From Delphinapterus leucas (lineage: Eukaryota > Chordata > Mammalia > Artiodactyla > Monodontidae), in contig NW_022098004.1 in assembly GCF_002288925.2 (NCBI RefSeq), positions 8,315,604 to 8,379,603 of the forward strand: 64,000 nucleotides of DNA, given 5' to 3'. The position numbers were made by a program, and so were the translations under genes. Numbering within the stretch: position 1 is the first letter of the stretch; the number at the start of each line of letters is the position of its first letter. Positions 22,210-33,649 of the stretch are shown one piece after another. The notes beneath the pieces are model-generated. The model searched no databases. It saw only the letters and a program-made list of their open reading frames with translations, and was not told the DNA's origin.

Positions 22210-22500
22210 TTTTCTTTTTTCCCCCAGTTTTACTGAGGTTTAACTGACAAAAACTGTGTATATTTAAGGTGTACAGCTTGGGGATTTGACATATATGTAC
22301 ATTGTGAAATGATCTCCACAATCAAGGTAATTAACACAGCCACATCTCACATAGTTACCTGTGTGCGTGTGCGTGTGTAGTCGTGAGAAGACTTAAGATC
22401 TACTTTTAATAAATTTCAGGTATATACAATGCCGTGTGATTAACTAGAGTCACCAGCCTGTGTGTTAGAGCCCCAGAACGTATTCATCATATAACTGAAA
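22210..22500 (-). repeat. L1M 3' UTR, antisense
   Basis: 'cagttttactgaggtttaac' then 'aaggtgtacagcttggggat' and 'tgatctccacaatcaaggta' match reversed L1M 3' UTR. Confidence 0.7.
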
Positions 22501-22735
22501 ATTTATACAGTGGATGAATGGATAAAGAAAATTATATATATACACACACACACATATATATATGTAATACACACACACACAATGGAATATTATTAAGCCA
22601 TAAAAAGAAGGACATCCTGTCATTTGCAGCAACATGGATGACCCTGGAGGACGTTACACGAAGTGAAATAAACCAGACCCAGAAAGACAAATACTGTGTG
22701 ATCTCACTTATATGTGGAATCTGAAAAGAAGGCAG
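22501..22735 (+). repeat. L1 ORF2 distal fragment, sense
   Basis: 'gtggatgaatggataaagaa', an expanded (CA/TA)n tract (about 22534-22580), then 'caacatggatgaccctggag' and 'cttatatgtggaatctgaaa'. Orientation is opposite to the L1 piece to its left, with the join at about 22500. Confidence 0.7.
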
Positions 22736-22739
22736 AAGC

Positions 22740-23160
22740 CTCTTTATGCACAGAAGGCCTCTTGTGCTCATGAGGGAAAGACAGAGAACATCTCAGAGAC
22801 CTCAGAGCTGGGATCATTGATCGGTTGAAGTAGCACCTGGAACCAGGCGCCTTGGGTCTTCTCATTAGTGCAGCAAGCCAAACAAGCAGCTGGCCACGGC
22901 TCCTGTGTCCTACAGCAGGGGCAGATGTGCCCGAGAGGTGTCTCCATCACTGCCTTCAGGGAAGGGAAGGAATAACATATAAAATAAATGGAAAATGGAC
23001 GAAAGGTACAAAAATCTAAACAACTGGGGTGTGGCCTTGGTCACAAACACGCTCCTTAAGACTCTTTCTGCCGCCCTGTTCTTCTCCCTTGAGCTGGAGA
23101 ACTGGTCCTGGTCCCAGTGGCCAGCAGAGCGGCTAGGAGAGTTTGAACAGTCAGCTCTGA
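22740..23160. other. Unique sequence
   Basis: Nothing recognised. Confidence 0.4.
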
Positions 23161-23164
23161 CCCT

Positions 23165-23300
23165 CTAATTGCATTTATCATGTACTAATGAGCATTTAAT
23201 AAGCAGTGACCAGGCACCCAAACTGAAACAATAAAGCGACCTCATCCCTCCTTCAAAGATGAAGAAACTCAGATTCAGATGTTAACAGTGGCAATAATGA
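23165..23300 (-). repeat. Possible MIR, antisense
   Basis: 'caaagatgaagaaactcaga' resembles the antisense MIR core; otherwise degraded. Confidence 0.3.
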
Positions 23301-23369
23301 AGGGCGGCAATGCCTAATCGGAGTGAATGGCGCCATTAGAACCCAGAACCGCCTGATCTGGAATCTGCT

Positions 23370-23752
23370 TGCAGGCGGGAGGCTTTGTAATTAGCCACCG
23401 CGGTGCTTCTGAGGCCCTCACTGGTTGGAATAATTAACGCAGGCACATTTTGTTTCAACAGGAGCCAAGTCTCGGGTATCTAGATGGACATTGCAAGGCC
23501 CCGACACTCTTTTCTGCCAGGTGTGAGTTCTTGGGGTTGGGAAACTCTGCACAGTGCCGGGTGCGGGCCCCGCGTGGGCTTGCCATGGGATGCTGGACCT
23601 TGGCAGTTGTTAAACTGGGGAGTGGTGTGGCTCTCGGAGTGTTCCCGAGGCCGGCACCAAGGACTTGGCCACCAGTGGGCCACATTTTTTGATCCCACTC
23701 TGGCCCCCACCCCATTCTCAGCTAAGATTTGATGTTTACCTGGGGACTAGCT
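23370..23752. other. Unique sequence, candidate conserved non-coding DNA
   Basis: Contains 'ttgtaattagccaccgcggt' and 'ggaataattaacgcaggcac' (TAAT cores). The overlapping frames are not bracketed by convincing splice sites. Confidence 0.35.
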
Positions 23753-23756
23753 GGGC

Positions 23757-23975
23757 CAGAGGTTCTGAAAGGGTGGATCCCAGACCAGCAGCATTGGCCT
23801 CACCTGGAAACTTGCTAGAAATGAACTTCTCCAGCCTCACCTCAGATCCACTGAATTAGAAACTTCAGAGGGAGTTTGCATTTTAAGAAATGCAAACTGC
23901 ATTTCAGAAATCTACATTTTAAGAAGCCCCCAAGAGGATTCTGATAGACACTCAGGTTTGAGAAGCGCTCCCTGG
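23757..23975 (+). repeat. MER5A DNA transposon
   Basis: 'gaccagcagcattggcctca', 'actgaattagaaacttcaga' and 'ggattctgatagacactcag' give MER5A order. A short internal repetition of 'aagaaatgcaaactgcattt' sits at about 23886-23905. Confidence 0.7.
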
Positions 23976-24089
23976 ACTAGTCCTAAGATAGGAGCCCTCT
24001 TCATAGCATGAGGCAGGAGTGCTGAGGAGCCTTCAAAGACCTGCAGTTCTTGGAGCAAAGGCCTCCTTCTGTGGTCCTTGTTCAATCCA

Positions 24090-24370
24090 TCACCGTCGCA
24101 TGGAGCTGCTCATGCTTGGGGACCTTCCTGTAGAGGACGACTTTCTCATCTGCATGTTGCTGATCTCCCCACATTTGTCCTCAATGCTAACTCTGTACAG
24201 AATGTCCTTCCTCTTCCGAGAAGCCTCCACAGACTGCTTTCTTTGCTCCACCAGCTCAAAATAGCCTGTGGTCTCTTATGGAAGTTACTTCTTATATGCA
24301 CTATGCAATCCACAAGGACAGGTACACACTGGCTTGTACATAGTATGTCTTCCATGATATTCTCCTAATG
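24090..24370 (+). repeat. Possible L2 3' region, sense
   Basis: 'tgtccttcctcttccgagaa' and the 'tgtacatagtatgtcttcca' end resemble L2. Weak. Confidence 0.3.
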
Positions 24371-24379
24371 TAAATTCAG

Positions 24380-25330
24380 TAAATATTTTGGGGGCATTAA
24401 CTTGAAGAACTTACCCATGTCACATTTTCTTATTTTTACCCTTCATTTTTATTCCCCTCCCTCCTTTGATTATAAATAGAGGGGCTTTAATTTTTCCTCT
24501 TCCCCTCCCCACCAATTAAAAAAGGCATAATTTAAGTGTCTCTCCCCTTAAAGTTTGGTCCCCTTTCTCATGTGAGAAAGTCAATGATTAATAACTAGGT
24601 TGCTGGACTTTCAGACACCATGTTGTCTCATCATTATTTTTCCCCGGGTCAGCACCTATTTACCAAATGTCTGATCTGGGCTAATAGAGAAATTCTGGAG
24701 AAAATATAAAAACAAGTTTCATACAGTGGTTCAGCTCTTCAGATCCTTATAACTTGGGCTGGGACACAGCCTTCAAAAAACCTAGAACAACCCTGCTGTA
24801 GTTAGAGGCAGTTCATCAGAATGATCCAGAGACTGCTTCCCCTGGTCAGATCTCAGGCCTCAAGTCAGGGAAGGGCAGAAGTGTGTGCATTGAGACATCT
24901 GGGGAGGCTTGCTGGCGCAAGGAAGTCTTGAGGATGCTCCTTGGGGTTGGATGCTAGAAACTTCCACTGCCTTTCTTGTCCACTTACCCATCACCGGGGA
25001 CAACACTGACAAGAGCCCTGCCTGGAGGGATCTTGCAGTTTGGTTAGGGAAACAGGTAATTTAAACCCACAAGCCTTACATGACTTGAAATATGCAGAAG
25101 AGAAATACAAAGGGCTCGGGAATATTGAATCCAGTCAGGGCAGTCCAGGCAATGCCTCCTGGGGGAAGTGAATTCTAGGTAAAGATCTGACATCTGAGTT
25201 CTCCAGGGAAGAGAAGGGAGTATAGAGGGGCGTGGAATAATGCCCCATGGCAAGAGCAGATGCAGACTCGAGGTCCTGAAAAGAAGTTTCTGACAGCCAG
25301 GACTTGGTGTATGAGATGCAAAGTGATAAT
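24380..25330. other. Unique sequence, no gene recognised
   Basis: About 950 bases with no identified repeat or coding feature. Confidence 0.4.
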
Positions 25331-25344
25331 AATCTAAAGACATG

Positions 25345-25535
25345 ATTCTTTGATTTGAGCTGCTTCAAAATCCCCTGAAGGGTGTGTGAAATCCTATTTT
25401 GCTGGGTCCACCCCCAGAGTTTCTGATTCAGTGGATCAGAGCTGGGGCCCTAGCATTTGCATTTCCAGCCAGCCGCCAGGTGCTGCTGGAGCAGCTGGTC
25501 TGGGAAGCACACTTTGAGAACCTAATCTAAGGGAA
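25345..25535 (-). repeat. MER5A DNA transposon
   Basis: 'tccacccccagagtttctga' and 'gaagcacactttgagaacct' match MER5A in the orientation opposite to the copy at 23.8 kb. Confidence 0.65.
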
Positions 25536-25559
25536 CGAGGGTTGTCAACACGTAAGGAG

Positions 25560-25720
25560 CTCACACAACCTTTAATAAACCTGAGCCCATTGAATGGGTC
25601 CACTATTATTCCCATTTCACAGATGAGGAAGACAATCGGAAAGACTGAATTGTTTACCCCAGATCCCAAAGGTAGAAGATGTCAAAGCTGGTATTACCCA
25701 TGTTCTTTGAACTGGACCAC
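25560..25720 (-). repeat. MIR SINE, antisense
   Basis: 'cccatttcacagatgaggaa' is the antisense MIR core; the distal part is diverged. Confidence 0.55.
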
Positions 25721-25724
25721 CTCT

Positions 25725-26320
25725 GTTTCTCAGACCAACCATGAGCTACAGAAGGAGGAGGTGTGGCCATATATGAAGACACATGTCTTGCCGCTATTTA
25801 ATAAGTAACTTTTCAGAGGGACGTGAAGGGGAGACACAGAGGGGTGAGGCAGTGAGCTGCAATTACCCCAGCTCTGCCCCATCCCCTTTGCCCTGGACAG
25901 GGTTGAAGCGTGGGTAGAATCTTCCCATAACCAGGCAAGGAAATGGATCCCACAGTCTGTACACACCATTTCAGATACAGAAGATCACTAAGACAAATGT
26001 CGGAAGGGTCAATAACATGGTAAAAACTGATTATCAGCTATTTAATCCCTATTAAAGGTTTCACAAACAGTGTGAGTTTCTTAAAGGAAAAATAAAGTCA
26101 CCTCTTTGTTACATGCACTTAATAACTGTGCATTTATACACACACACACACCCCTGTGCAGAGTTAAATGTGTATACCGGATGATAATTTATTTCTAGAT
26201 GCCACGTGAAGGTAAGATTCAACATGCATGGGTGTGTATGTATAGAAAGTTCTATGATCCTAGTTGATCTTATAGGAAGGTATACCCACATTTAGAAACA
26301 TACCAGAGAGTTAGTAAGAA
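25725..26320. other. Unique sequence with short (AC)n
   Basis: An (AC)n run at about 26138-26151; otherwise nothing recognised. Confidence 0.4.
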
Positions 26321-26329
26321 GAGCCTGAC

Positions 26330-26465
26330 TTTAATACTCCCCATAATCCCACAAGGGTGGTGCTACATTATCTCATATGTTGTGGGGATTAGATCAGATC
26401 ATATATGAGAAGCTTACTGCCTGATATGTAATATACTTTCAGTAAATAATAGCTGGTAATATAAT
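26330..26465 (+). repeat. MIR SINE 3' half, sense
   Basis: 'ggggattagatcagatcata' and 'cctgatatgtaatatacttt' parallel the sense MIR 3' half. Confidence 0.5.
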
Positions 26466-26484
26466 TATTACTTGTGAGCGTTCT

Positions 26485-26610
26485 ACAACCGCTTGGTGGC
26501 CATGTCAACTTGGGCAGTTCTTTTTGTTTCTCTAAGTTTCAGGTCCCTCATCTGTAAAATGGAAAGAATTGCTAGCTAGATTAGGTCAAAGTGTTCAAAG
26601 CATTTCTGAT
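26485..26610 (+). repeat. MIR SINE, sense
   Basis: 'caggtccctcatctgtaaaa' is the MIR core. Second of three sense MIRs in about 500 bases. Confidence 0.5.
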
Positions 26611-26709
26611 TTTGGCTGAAGAGTCTTGTGTTCAAACGAAATTATGTGTGGGACTGGTCCAAAGTGGAGTTTTTCTGGCTGTTTTGCATAAACTCTTGGA
26701 CTTTCTTTG

Positions 26710-26850
26710 AAGTCTCAGACTGTTTTACTTCACATCTCAGAGCCTTAGTTTCCTCTTCTGAAAAATGGAACTATTGATAGAACCGATCTCACGGGGCTGT
26801 AGCCATGAAGAAATGAAACGGTGCATGTGAAGTATTTTAGGCCATACAAA
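26710..26850 (+). repeat. MIR SINE, sense
   Basis: 'agccttagtttcctcttctg' and 'gatctcacggggctgtagcc' follow MIR order. Confidence 0.55.
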
Positions 26851-26859
26851 GTGCCCACA

Positions 26860-27830
26860 TCTGCCTTGATTTTATCCCCCCCGTCCCATCTCTCCTATAT
26901 GGGGAGGCCTAGCTCTCACCCTCTGCTGTGGCCTCAGATTCTTCTCCAAGAGAACAGGTCCTTGGAGCCAACTCAGAACCACTGGATAGATGTCATTACT
27001 CCCTTCTGCCTTGAGCGGAACAAGGGTCATGATTGATAACCGGGCCCCTGGCAGGCAGAGGAAAAGCACATGCTCAGAAGTATTCAGAGCTCCTGTCGGA
27101 TGGAGCATTAGGCTCCGAGGAGACTACAGATCAATGAGCTTCTCAATATGCCCGATACATTCCCACCCGAGATCTATCCCACTTGTTTGAGTATTAGCAA
27201 TCGCAAGATGGGGGTGCTTTCAGGGAATTCGGCTGGGGCAGAGGAGACAGAAGCTCTCGGGGTTCTTCATACCAGCATTTTTAGAATGCGGGCGGGGCGT
27301 GGGGGGCTTTTTTCCTGCCCCAGAAGCTCAACTTATTGAACTGAGTCAAATTATTGTACATCCTGACAGAGCCCTCACTGCCATTGATCAGTCCCGAAAC
27401 CCTCTTCTGCATTGCATCACCATTTCAAGAAAGAACATGTTCTCAGAAATATGTGTGATCTAGGAATGACCCCTGGGCTGCATCCTGCCCACTTGGAGAG
27501 AGAGGCGTTCTGAGAGATTGGCAGTCGATGGGCAGAAGACCCAGCTGAGTGCCAAGGGTGGCTCCTCCCTGGGCTGCTGTCAGTCAGTGCACTCCGGGCT
27601 AAGTGAGCCAGACTTGGGCTTCTATATGCCAGAGGAAGATTCTCAATCTGAGTGCAAGGAAGGAAGGGGCGAAGCAGAGCTTGGTCGTGGTTCTTTTGAT
27701 TATACAATTGAGAACATTAACTTCTCAGCACCAGTTTGGATTTTGCAAAAATTGTGCAGGCTTAGGCCATTGTTCGATGTATGTTGAATATTGCTTCTTA
27801 ATGATGCTTAATGTCGAGTGTGCGGTATGT
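26860..27830. other. Unique sequence, no gene recognised
   Basis: Overlapping short frames only; no repeat identified. Confidence 0.4.
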
Positions 27831-27835
27831 GCAGT

Positions 27836-27880
27836 GCACATGTGTATGTGTGTGTGTCTTTGTATGTGTGTATTTGTGTA
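27836..27880. repeat. Interrupted (TG)n tract
   Basis: TG-rich run with TA and CT interruptions. Confidence 0.85.
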
Positions 27881-28017
27881 TGTCCAAATTAGCTGAGAAT
27901 TTCTTTGAAAAAAAAACCCAACTATGTCTTATCACTTTTAAAATCACTAGAGCTAAGAAAACAAGAATGGGACCTTGTTCATGTTAAGAGTTCAGCAAAT
28001 GTTTCCTAAAATTGGGT

Positions 28018-28205
28018 TAGGCTTTTAATTAGTGTTTATTATAAAAGAAGTGCAAACTAATTACAATTTTTTTAACATCCAGAGAAGTATAAAATGAAAG
28101 GTTACCTCTTTCTTGGTTCCCTAGAGGAAATCTCTGTTAGAAATCTCTTTAATGTGTATCTATCCATATATTTTCTGTGTATACACAAATATAAAGATAT
28201 ACAAT
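28018..28205. repeat. Possible very old LINE fragment
   Basis: 'gtgtatctatccatatattt' and 'tgtatacacaaatataaaga' resemble old L1 3' UTR text. Weak. Confidence 0.25.
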
Positions 28206-28350
28206 TGCTCATTTACATTAATTTATTTATTTTTGGCTGCACTGGGTCTTCGTTGCTGTGCGCGGGCTTTCTCTAGTTGCGGCGAGCGGGGGCGACTTAT
28301 CGTTGCCGTGAGCAGGCTTCTCATTGCGGTGGCTTGTCTTGTTGCGGAGC
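28206..28350 (-). mobile_element. CHR-1-type SINE, antisense, truncated
   Basis: 'tttggctgcactgggtcttc', 'ctctagttgcggcgagcggg' and 'cattgcggtggcttgtcttg' match the 3' half of CHR-1 in reverse. The tRNA-derived head is missing; no clear TSD seen. Confidence 0.75.
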
Positions 28351-28439
28351 ATCACGTGAGAGACTAGTAGCCTTTGCTGGAGGTCAACAAAAAAGACAAC
28401 ACAGGGGCGGCAGCTATTCAGCAAAGGTGGCCCCCAGTG

Positions 28440-28930
28440 ACCCAGGCCTCCCAGCTCTCCCATGCACCTGTGGTCCCTTCCACGGTGAATCTGGGCTGGC
28501 CCGAGATCGTATTAAACTATAGCACGCAGAGAGTAAAATGCAGTGTTGGCTGCAGGCCCAGCATTTAAGGAGAAGGGCAGCTCCTGCTTCTTGCTTCTTG
28601 ACATGCTCATTCTTGGGAGCCCTGAGCCCCTGTGTAAGAAGTCCAGCTCCTCAGCTGGAGAGACCATGTAGAGAAAGACCACATTGAGATGCCACATGGA
28701 AAGGCATAGCCCCGGGGCAGCACGGCAAAGGAGGGAGCCATAGCAGGTCCTGTCTTTAGTTGAATGTAGCCCAGCCACCATGTGGCTGCAGCTGCTAGCG
28801 AAACCCTTAGTGAGACCAGCGTAAGAACACCCTGCTGAGCCTGGCCGACAACAAACTGAGACATAATAAAGTGCTGTGCTTTGAAGGCACTACATTTTGG
28901 GGTAGTTTGTTACACAGCAGTAGAGAACAC
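28440..28930 (+). mobile_element. MLT1-like LTR, sense, 5' part diverged
   Basis: 'caggcctcccagctctccca', 'cccttccacggtgaatctgg' and the end 'ttggggtagtttgttacaca' fit a MaLR/MLT1-like LTR. Exact subfamily unknown. Confidence 0.5.
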
Positions 28931-29184
28931 ACATCAGGGTAATGACTTGACTCTGTGTTCATTCCAAACCCTGGTACATTCTCAGGAAATAAGGAAATTG
29001 ATGAGGGAAGGCCCTCCCATCTCAGGCTCTTACTTGTCTCCCAGGTCTTGAGAGAGCTCCCCTCCAAGGTCAGCATCTTACATTTTCAACTTAATTTGGG
29101 TTTGGAATTCCTTTGCGAGGATAGGAAAAGGAAAACTCCAGTTTTATTCCTGGTGCTGCTATCATAAAGCCCTGGCAGTGTCCA

Positions 29185-29395
29185 GTCTAAAAATGGCCTA
29201 CAAGTTTTTCAAACAGTTAAACATAGAGTTACCATATGACCTGGCAATTCTACTCCTGGTATATACCCAGGAGAATGGAAAACATTTGTCCACACAAAAA
29301 CTTGTACATAAATATTCATAGCAGAGCAATATTCACAATAGCCAAAAGATAGAAACAATCCAAATGTCCATCAATGAATGAACAAACAGAATAAA
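29185..29395 (+). repeat. L1 ORF2 distal fragment, sense
   Basis: 'gttaccatatgacctggcaa', 'ctcctggtatatacccagga' and 'caatccaaatgtccatcaat' are in L1 ORF2 order. An A-rich (AAAAT)n-like run follows to about 29417. Confidence 0.7.
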
Positions 29396-29419
29396 ATGAA
29401 ATAAAATAAAACAAAAAGA

Positions 29420-30515
29420 GCCTACATCTTCTTAAATGGAGGTAAATGCTATGTGGGAACAAGTGAGCAGACTTCAATCTGAGGGTGGCTAATTGCATAT
29501 CAAAAAGTGAAAAAGAAAAAAAAACAAAAAGAAAAGTATCAAAACAATCTAGAACGTCTCCATATATTCTGAAGAATCCAATAATTGGCAAGCAGATTAC
29601 TTGCTTAGCCCCCTAGGACATTGGTTGACATAAATAGTTAATTCCTGGGAAGGGTTATGTGCGTGTTCCTTATTAGTTGACATTTTCCTTTAACAAGGAA
29701 CATGAGGACCAGGAAAAATTGTCATTATCCGAGAGTAATGGGTTTTCTTTTGAGAAGCCCATGTGTTTAACGAGGATAGCGTCTTTCATTCCACAGCATT
29801 CCAAAGGTATTTAGAGACTTTATGGGGCTTGAAATGGAGCCACCTCTGGCATGAAACCCGGGAACACCTCTTGCCGTTTGAGGACAGGATGTGCGGAATG
29901 CCAACCGAAACTACCCAGAGCACATAATTACCAGTTGGAATTATCAATTACTGACTGGAATGGGTCCAGGTCCCAGGCTCAACTCTTGTGACAAACATCA
30001 AGGGTTATTTAAAGACCACACATGATTTGACATCTTTGCTTCAGCCTCTACACCATCTCAGACCCCAGAGCAGAGAGTATGTTACATAGATTAATTCTTC
30101 CCCGATGGCTGATGTTGAGTTCTGACTCATGAAAGAGAGGCCTCAGAATCAGGCACGTTTACTGCATTCAGTGATCACCTGGTCTTGGGTGCAAGCAGTG
30201 AGCTTTGAAGAGCAGAGGGCTCTAAGTCCCGGGTGCCATCTGTGTTATCTGCTCTGGACCGGGAAGCGCCACATAAGGCTAGCCAGGTGCCGGGCATTAT
30301 CTAGAAGGATCTTCATGCAGACAGATGTAGCGATGCTGAAAGAAGGTGTCTGTAACAACTTCAGAGTTACGAAGTGTAAACATGTACTGTGCGTGTGTGT
30401 AACTCACATTTGTGGCCCTTGTGTGAATGTGCTTCTGAGTGTGGTCAGGAATTCCCTTGGGTTGGGGATGTATTTGTGAGTTCCTATTTGGCTGTGCATA
30501 TGTGGTTTTGAGTTT
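29420..30515. other. Unique stretch, no gene recognised
   Basis: About 1.1 kb with no repeat identified. A plus frame with an ATG at 30129 lacks supporting features. Candidate for conserved non-coding testing. Confidence 0.4.
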
Positions 30516-30519
30516 GTTT

Positions 30520-30640
30520 GTTTTTCGGTTTTATTTATTTGTTCAACAACAGGAAAGCTATTGCCAGACAGCAGCACAAATCAGAGCAGAACAAATAAGA
30601 CTCAGTCCTCTGAAGCTTACATTCAAGGAATAGGTAAAGG
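30520..30640 (-). repeat. Possible L2 3' end, antisense
   Basis: 'tttatttatttgttcaacaa' and 'tctgaagcttacattcaagg' resemble the reversed L2 end. Confidence 0.35.
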
Positions 30641-30649
30641 AAGGAATCA

Positions 30650-31230
30650 GGCAGCTATGATCCCGTGTGATAAAAGTGCACAGCAGTTAGTTGCAAGTGA
30701 GTTTACCAGTGTGAACGCCTCTGTCCTTCCGTGTGTACATAAGGATGCATACCTATGTGTTATGGCATGTTTGGAAAATAACAGAAGTTTGCCAAATGGC
30801 TGCACACTGGGTCACTGGAACAATTTATGGTGATGTGAAGGTTATCAGTGGACCCTTGGGGATATGCCCTGGTGATGGGAGGTGTAGTGCTGCACTAAAG
30901 CGTGAACTGCAAAATCTATGGCCACACTAACTCCACTCCATCCCTCCCCAGGAGGGAGGACTGCATGACTGTGGGTTTCATGTCAGAACAGAGGGAGGGG
31001 CATGTCTGTTCCTGGGAGTCGGGTTGTGCTATGTAAAGGGCTGGGATGTTGTATATGTGAGTGTGTGTTTCCTTGTCTGGTTCTCAAATGCCTTTTCGGA
31101 TCTCAGGATCTAAATCCACTGAACATGTGGGAATATCAGGTTTTTCCAGCCCCGTTGCTGCTAGGTTGCTGTGCCTCATTCTGGTTTGGGTTAAGTGGAT
31201 CGTGGGGGAAAAGAGGAAAGGAGGGAAGAG
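30650..31230. other. Unique sequence
   Basis: Nothing recognised. Confidence 0.4.
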
Positions 31231-31234
31231 AAGC

Positions 31235-31390
31235 ACACTTACTTTATTCCACCTGCTCTCAGGCACTAAACTGAGCAACTTTTCGTGTGTTGTCCCCTTT
31301 TGACCTGAAAACCTTCCCAGGGAGGTGTCAGGATGCCCATTTTCAGTTGGAGAAACCGAGGCTGGATGGCTCACTCCCGTTCAGTATACT
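31235..31390 (-). repeat. MIR SINE, antisense
   Basis: 'gaaaaccttcccagggaggt' and 'cagttggagaaaccgaggct' are diverged antisense MIR signatures. Confidence 0.45.
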
Positions 31391-31394
31391 TCTA

Positions 31395-31690
31395 TGCCAG
31401 CTTCATTTCTCCTCATTACCTGGGTCATAATGTCTAAAGTTCAGAGCCTTTCTCAACTGGAGCTCTTAATCTGAACCACAGAACACAGAAAGCGATTCAA
31501 CCGACTGTTTTCTCAACTCTTCCAAAGATGGCACATAACTAGAACATTTCCAGATGCAGAGAAGTCCATTTAATAACTAGAACCGTCCTAGAGGCAGAGA
31601 GATCCGTTCATCACATACAGTGGATGGCCTGGGACATAATTCTCTTGCAAATCCCCAACTCTTCCAGAGGCTTCTAGAGTGAAGGTCTCA
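31395..31690. other. Unique sequence with internal near-repeat
   Basis: A motif of the form cataactagaac...agatgcagagaa...ccatttaataac is followed by aataactagaac...agaggcagagag...ccgttcat, about 50 bases later. No family recognised. Confidence 0.35.
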
Positions 31691-31699
31691 AGCACTGCT

Positions 31700-32047
31700 T
31701 GAGACAAGCCCATCACCTTCTGAAAAGACTCCTGTGGCTCACAGACTTCCCGTGGCTATTTCCTTATCATTCTTTGGGTGTCCTCTTAATGCTGCCTTTT
31801 CAGAGGTCCCTTCCTAAAATAGATGTCCCTGTTCCCGTCAGTCTCTGCAGCCTGGTTATTTCCTTCCCAACAGTTATTAAAAACATTTAAAGTCTTTAGC
31901 TGTTTACTTGTTTATTAGCTGTCTCCTCTTACTGGTAGGTAAACTCCATGAGGGGCAGGGTTAATCTTTCTTGTTCACCCCTGAATCACCAGCATGTAAA
32001 TCACGGGTGCATGATACGTTCTCAATAAATATTGCTGGGGTTGATGA
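31700..32047 (+). repeat. L2 LINE 3' end, sense
   Basis: 'gtttacttgtttattagctg', 'ggtaaactccatgaggggca' and the end 'ctcaataaatattgctgggg' follow L2 3' order. Confidence 0.6.
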
Positions 32048-32049
32048 AT

Positions 32050-32900
32050 TATCAATTAATATTAGAATTTATCAAGTCCTCGTAAAAAACTTGGATATAC
32101 AAAATTAAGTTGTTTTCTATTACGTGCATGTGCGTGTGCACACACACAACCCAGAAACATCTGTTTCTTGATTTTTCCCTCCTTTTTATCAGCTTCCTGA
32201 ACTGAGCACACCCAGAGACTGCTCTTCCCAAAAGGCAGGGTCATAAATATTCAGCCCAGTTTATCTCTGCCTGATAAGATCACGTTAGCCCGAAGGCTCC
32301 CACGGGGTCTTGGGGGCAGGGCAGCTCTCTTCTGGATGGATGGCAGGATGCCCACTGCTGGGGGGCGAGGTAAGGGATGGAGGAGAGGCGGAAAAGGAAA
32401 CTGCCCCCCCGCCCCCCGTTCATGCCACTGAAAGAATGAGGGGTGCGTTTCCCAGATATCGATAACATCTGCTCAGCTAATAAAATAGAGTTTGTCACCG
32501 TCATTCTGTGGCTCCAGTGGGAGAAGCAAATGGGAGCATTCGGGAAGGGCCCACGGAGGCAGTTCTGGAGGGAGCGGGCTGTTGGGACAGAGTGATTTTC
32601 TGAGGCAGCGGGGCCTGCCCAGACACGCGACTGCCCACACCAGGCTCAGGCATGCACTTGGAGCAGCCCGCTGTGATGAAATTGGACCTTGCTGAACCCT
32701 GAGGAACCAGAGGTGCTCCACAGGCCCGTCACCACGGGGCAGTTTGACTTCGTCAGACTGTGGTGTTGTGATTTCAATCAGTGCTAAAATGAATACTATT
32801 ACAACATCCCTTTGTGAATACCTAAAACATTAGAATGCGTGTAGGATGTATATCTTTATTCACACAGAACACATTTATATCTATATACTTCCTCTAACAA
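32050..32900. other. Unique sequence with GATA-like sites
   Basis: No repeat identified. Convergent GATA-type motifs (tttatctctgcctgataaga, about 32259-32278), a second pair (agatatcgataac, about 32454-32466) and a C-rich tract 32402-32418 are present. Confidence 0.4.
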
Positions 32901-32907
32901 GAGCTAA

Positions 32908-33455
32908 TTTTAAAAATAGAAGTACAGTTAATTTGCAATGCTGTGTTAGTTTCGGGTGTACAGGAAACTGATTCAGTTGTGCATACATACATTTATATAC
33001 ATATATACTTTTGCAGATTCTCCTCCATTACAGGTTATTACAAGCTATTGTGTAGAGTCCCCGTGCTCTACAGTAGTAGTATCTGTTTTATGTATAGTAG
33101 TGTGTATATGTGAATCCCCAACTCCATTTATTCCCTCCCCCTCTTTTCCTTTTTGGTAACCATAAGTTTGTTTTCTACGTCTATGAGTCTATTTCTGTTT
33201 CACAAATAAGTTCATTGGTGTCATTTTTTTTAGATTCCACATATAAGTGATATCATATGATGTTTGTCTTTCTCTATCTGACTTATTTCACTGACTATGA
33301 CAATCTCTAGGTCCATCCATGTTGCTGCAAATGGCATTATTTCGTTCTTTTCTATGGCTGAGTAGTGTTTCATTGTATATATATACCATCTTCTTTACCC
33401 ATTCATCTGTCGATGAACATTTAGGTTGCTTCCATATCTTGGCTAACATGTCTTT
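32908..33455 (-). mobile_element. L1 3' end, antisense
   Basis: Runs from reversed L1 3' UTR ('tgctgtgttagtttcgggtg') into reversed ORF2 C-terminus ('gtccatccatgttgctgcaa', 'cattcatctgtcgatgaaca'). 5'-truncated. The minus frame at 33288-33566 includes IWKQPKCSSTDEWVKKMVYI, the ORF2 C-terminal motif. Confidence 0.85.
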
Positions 33456-33496
33456 AAAAGCTCTGGTTGACATGTTGTAAAAGTGGTATATGGGTA

Positions 33497-33641
33497 AGGT
33501 TGCCAGATCTAGAAAATGTAAATATAGTATACCAACTAAGTCTATCTCAAATACTGCGTGGGACATACTTATGCTACATATTTTTTCATTTTTTATCTGA
33601 AATTTAACTGAGCATCCTGTATTTAACCTGGCAAAACTTTT
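33497..33641. repeat. Palindromic MITE (MER53-like)
   Basis: Ends 'aaggttgccagatctag' and 'tgtatttaacctggcaaaac' are imperfect inverted repeats with the 'gcgtgggacatacttatgct' centre typical of this MITE. Family name from memory. Confidence 0.6.
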
Positions 33642-33649
33642 TATGGGTG

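Noticed and set aside
27270..27320. Possible CpG island or promoter near 'gcgggcggggcgtggggggc'
   Set aside because: Only about 20 bases of GC-rich text; surrounding CpG density is ordinary.
30129..30479. 116-codon plus frame with a genuine ATG
   Set aside because: Composition looks random (Cys/Val from TG-rich DNA at the end), no family, and no poly(A) or splice context.
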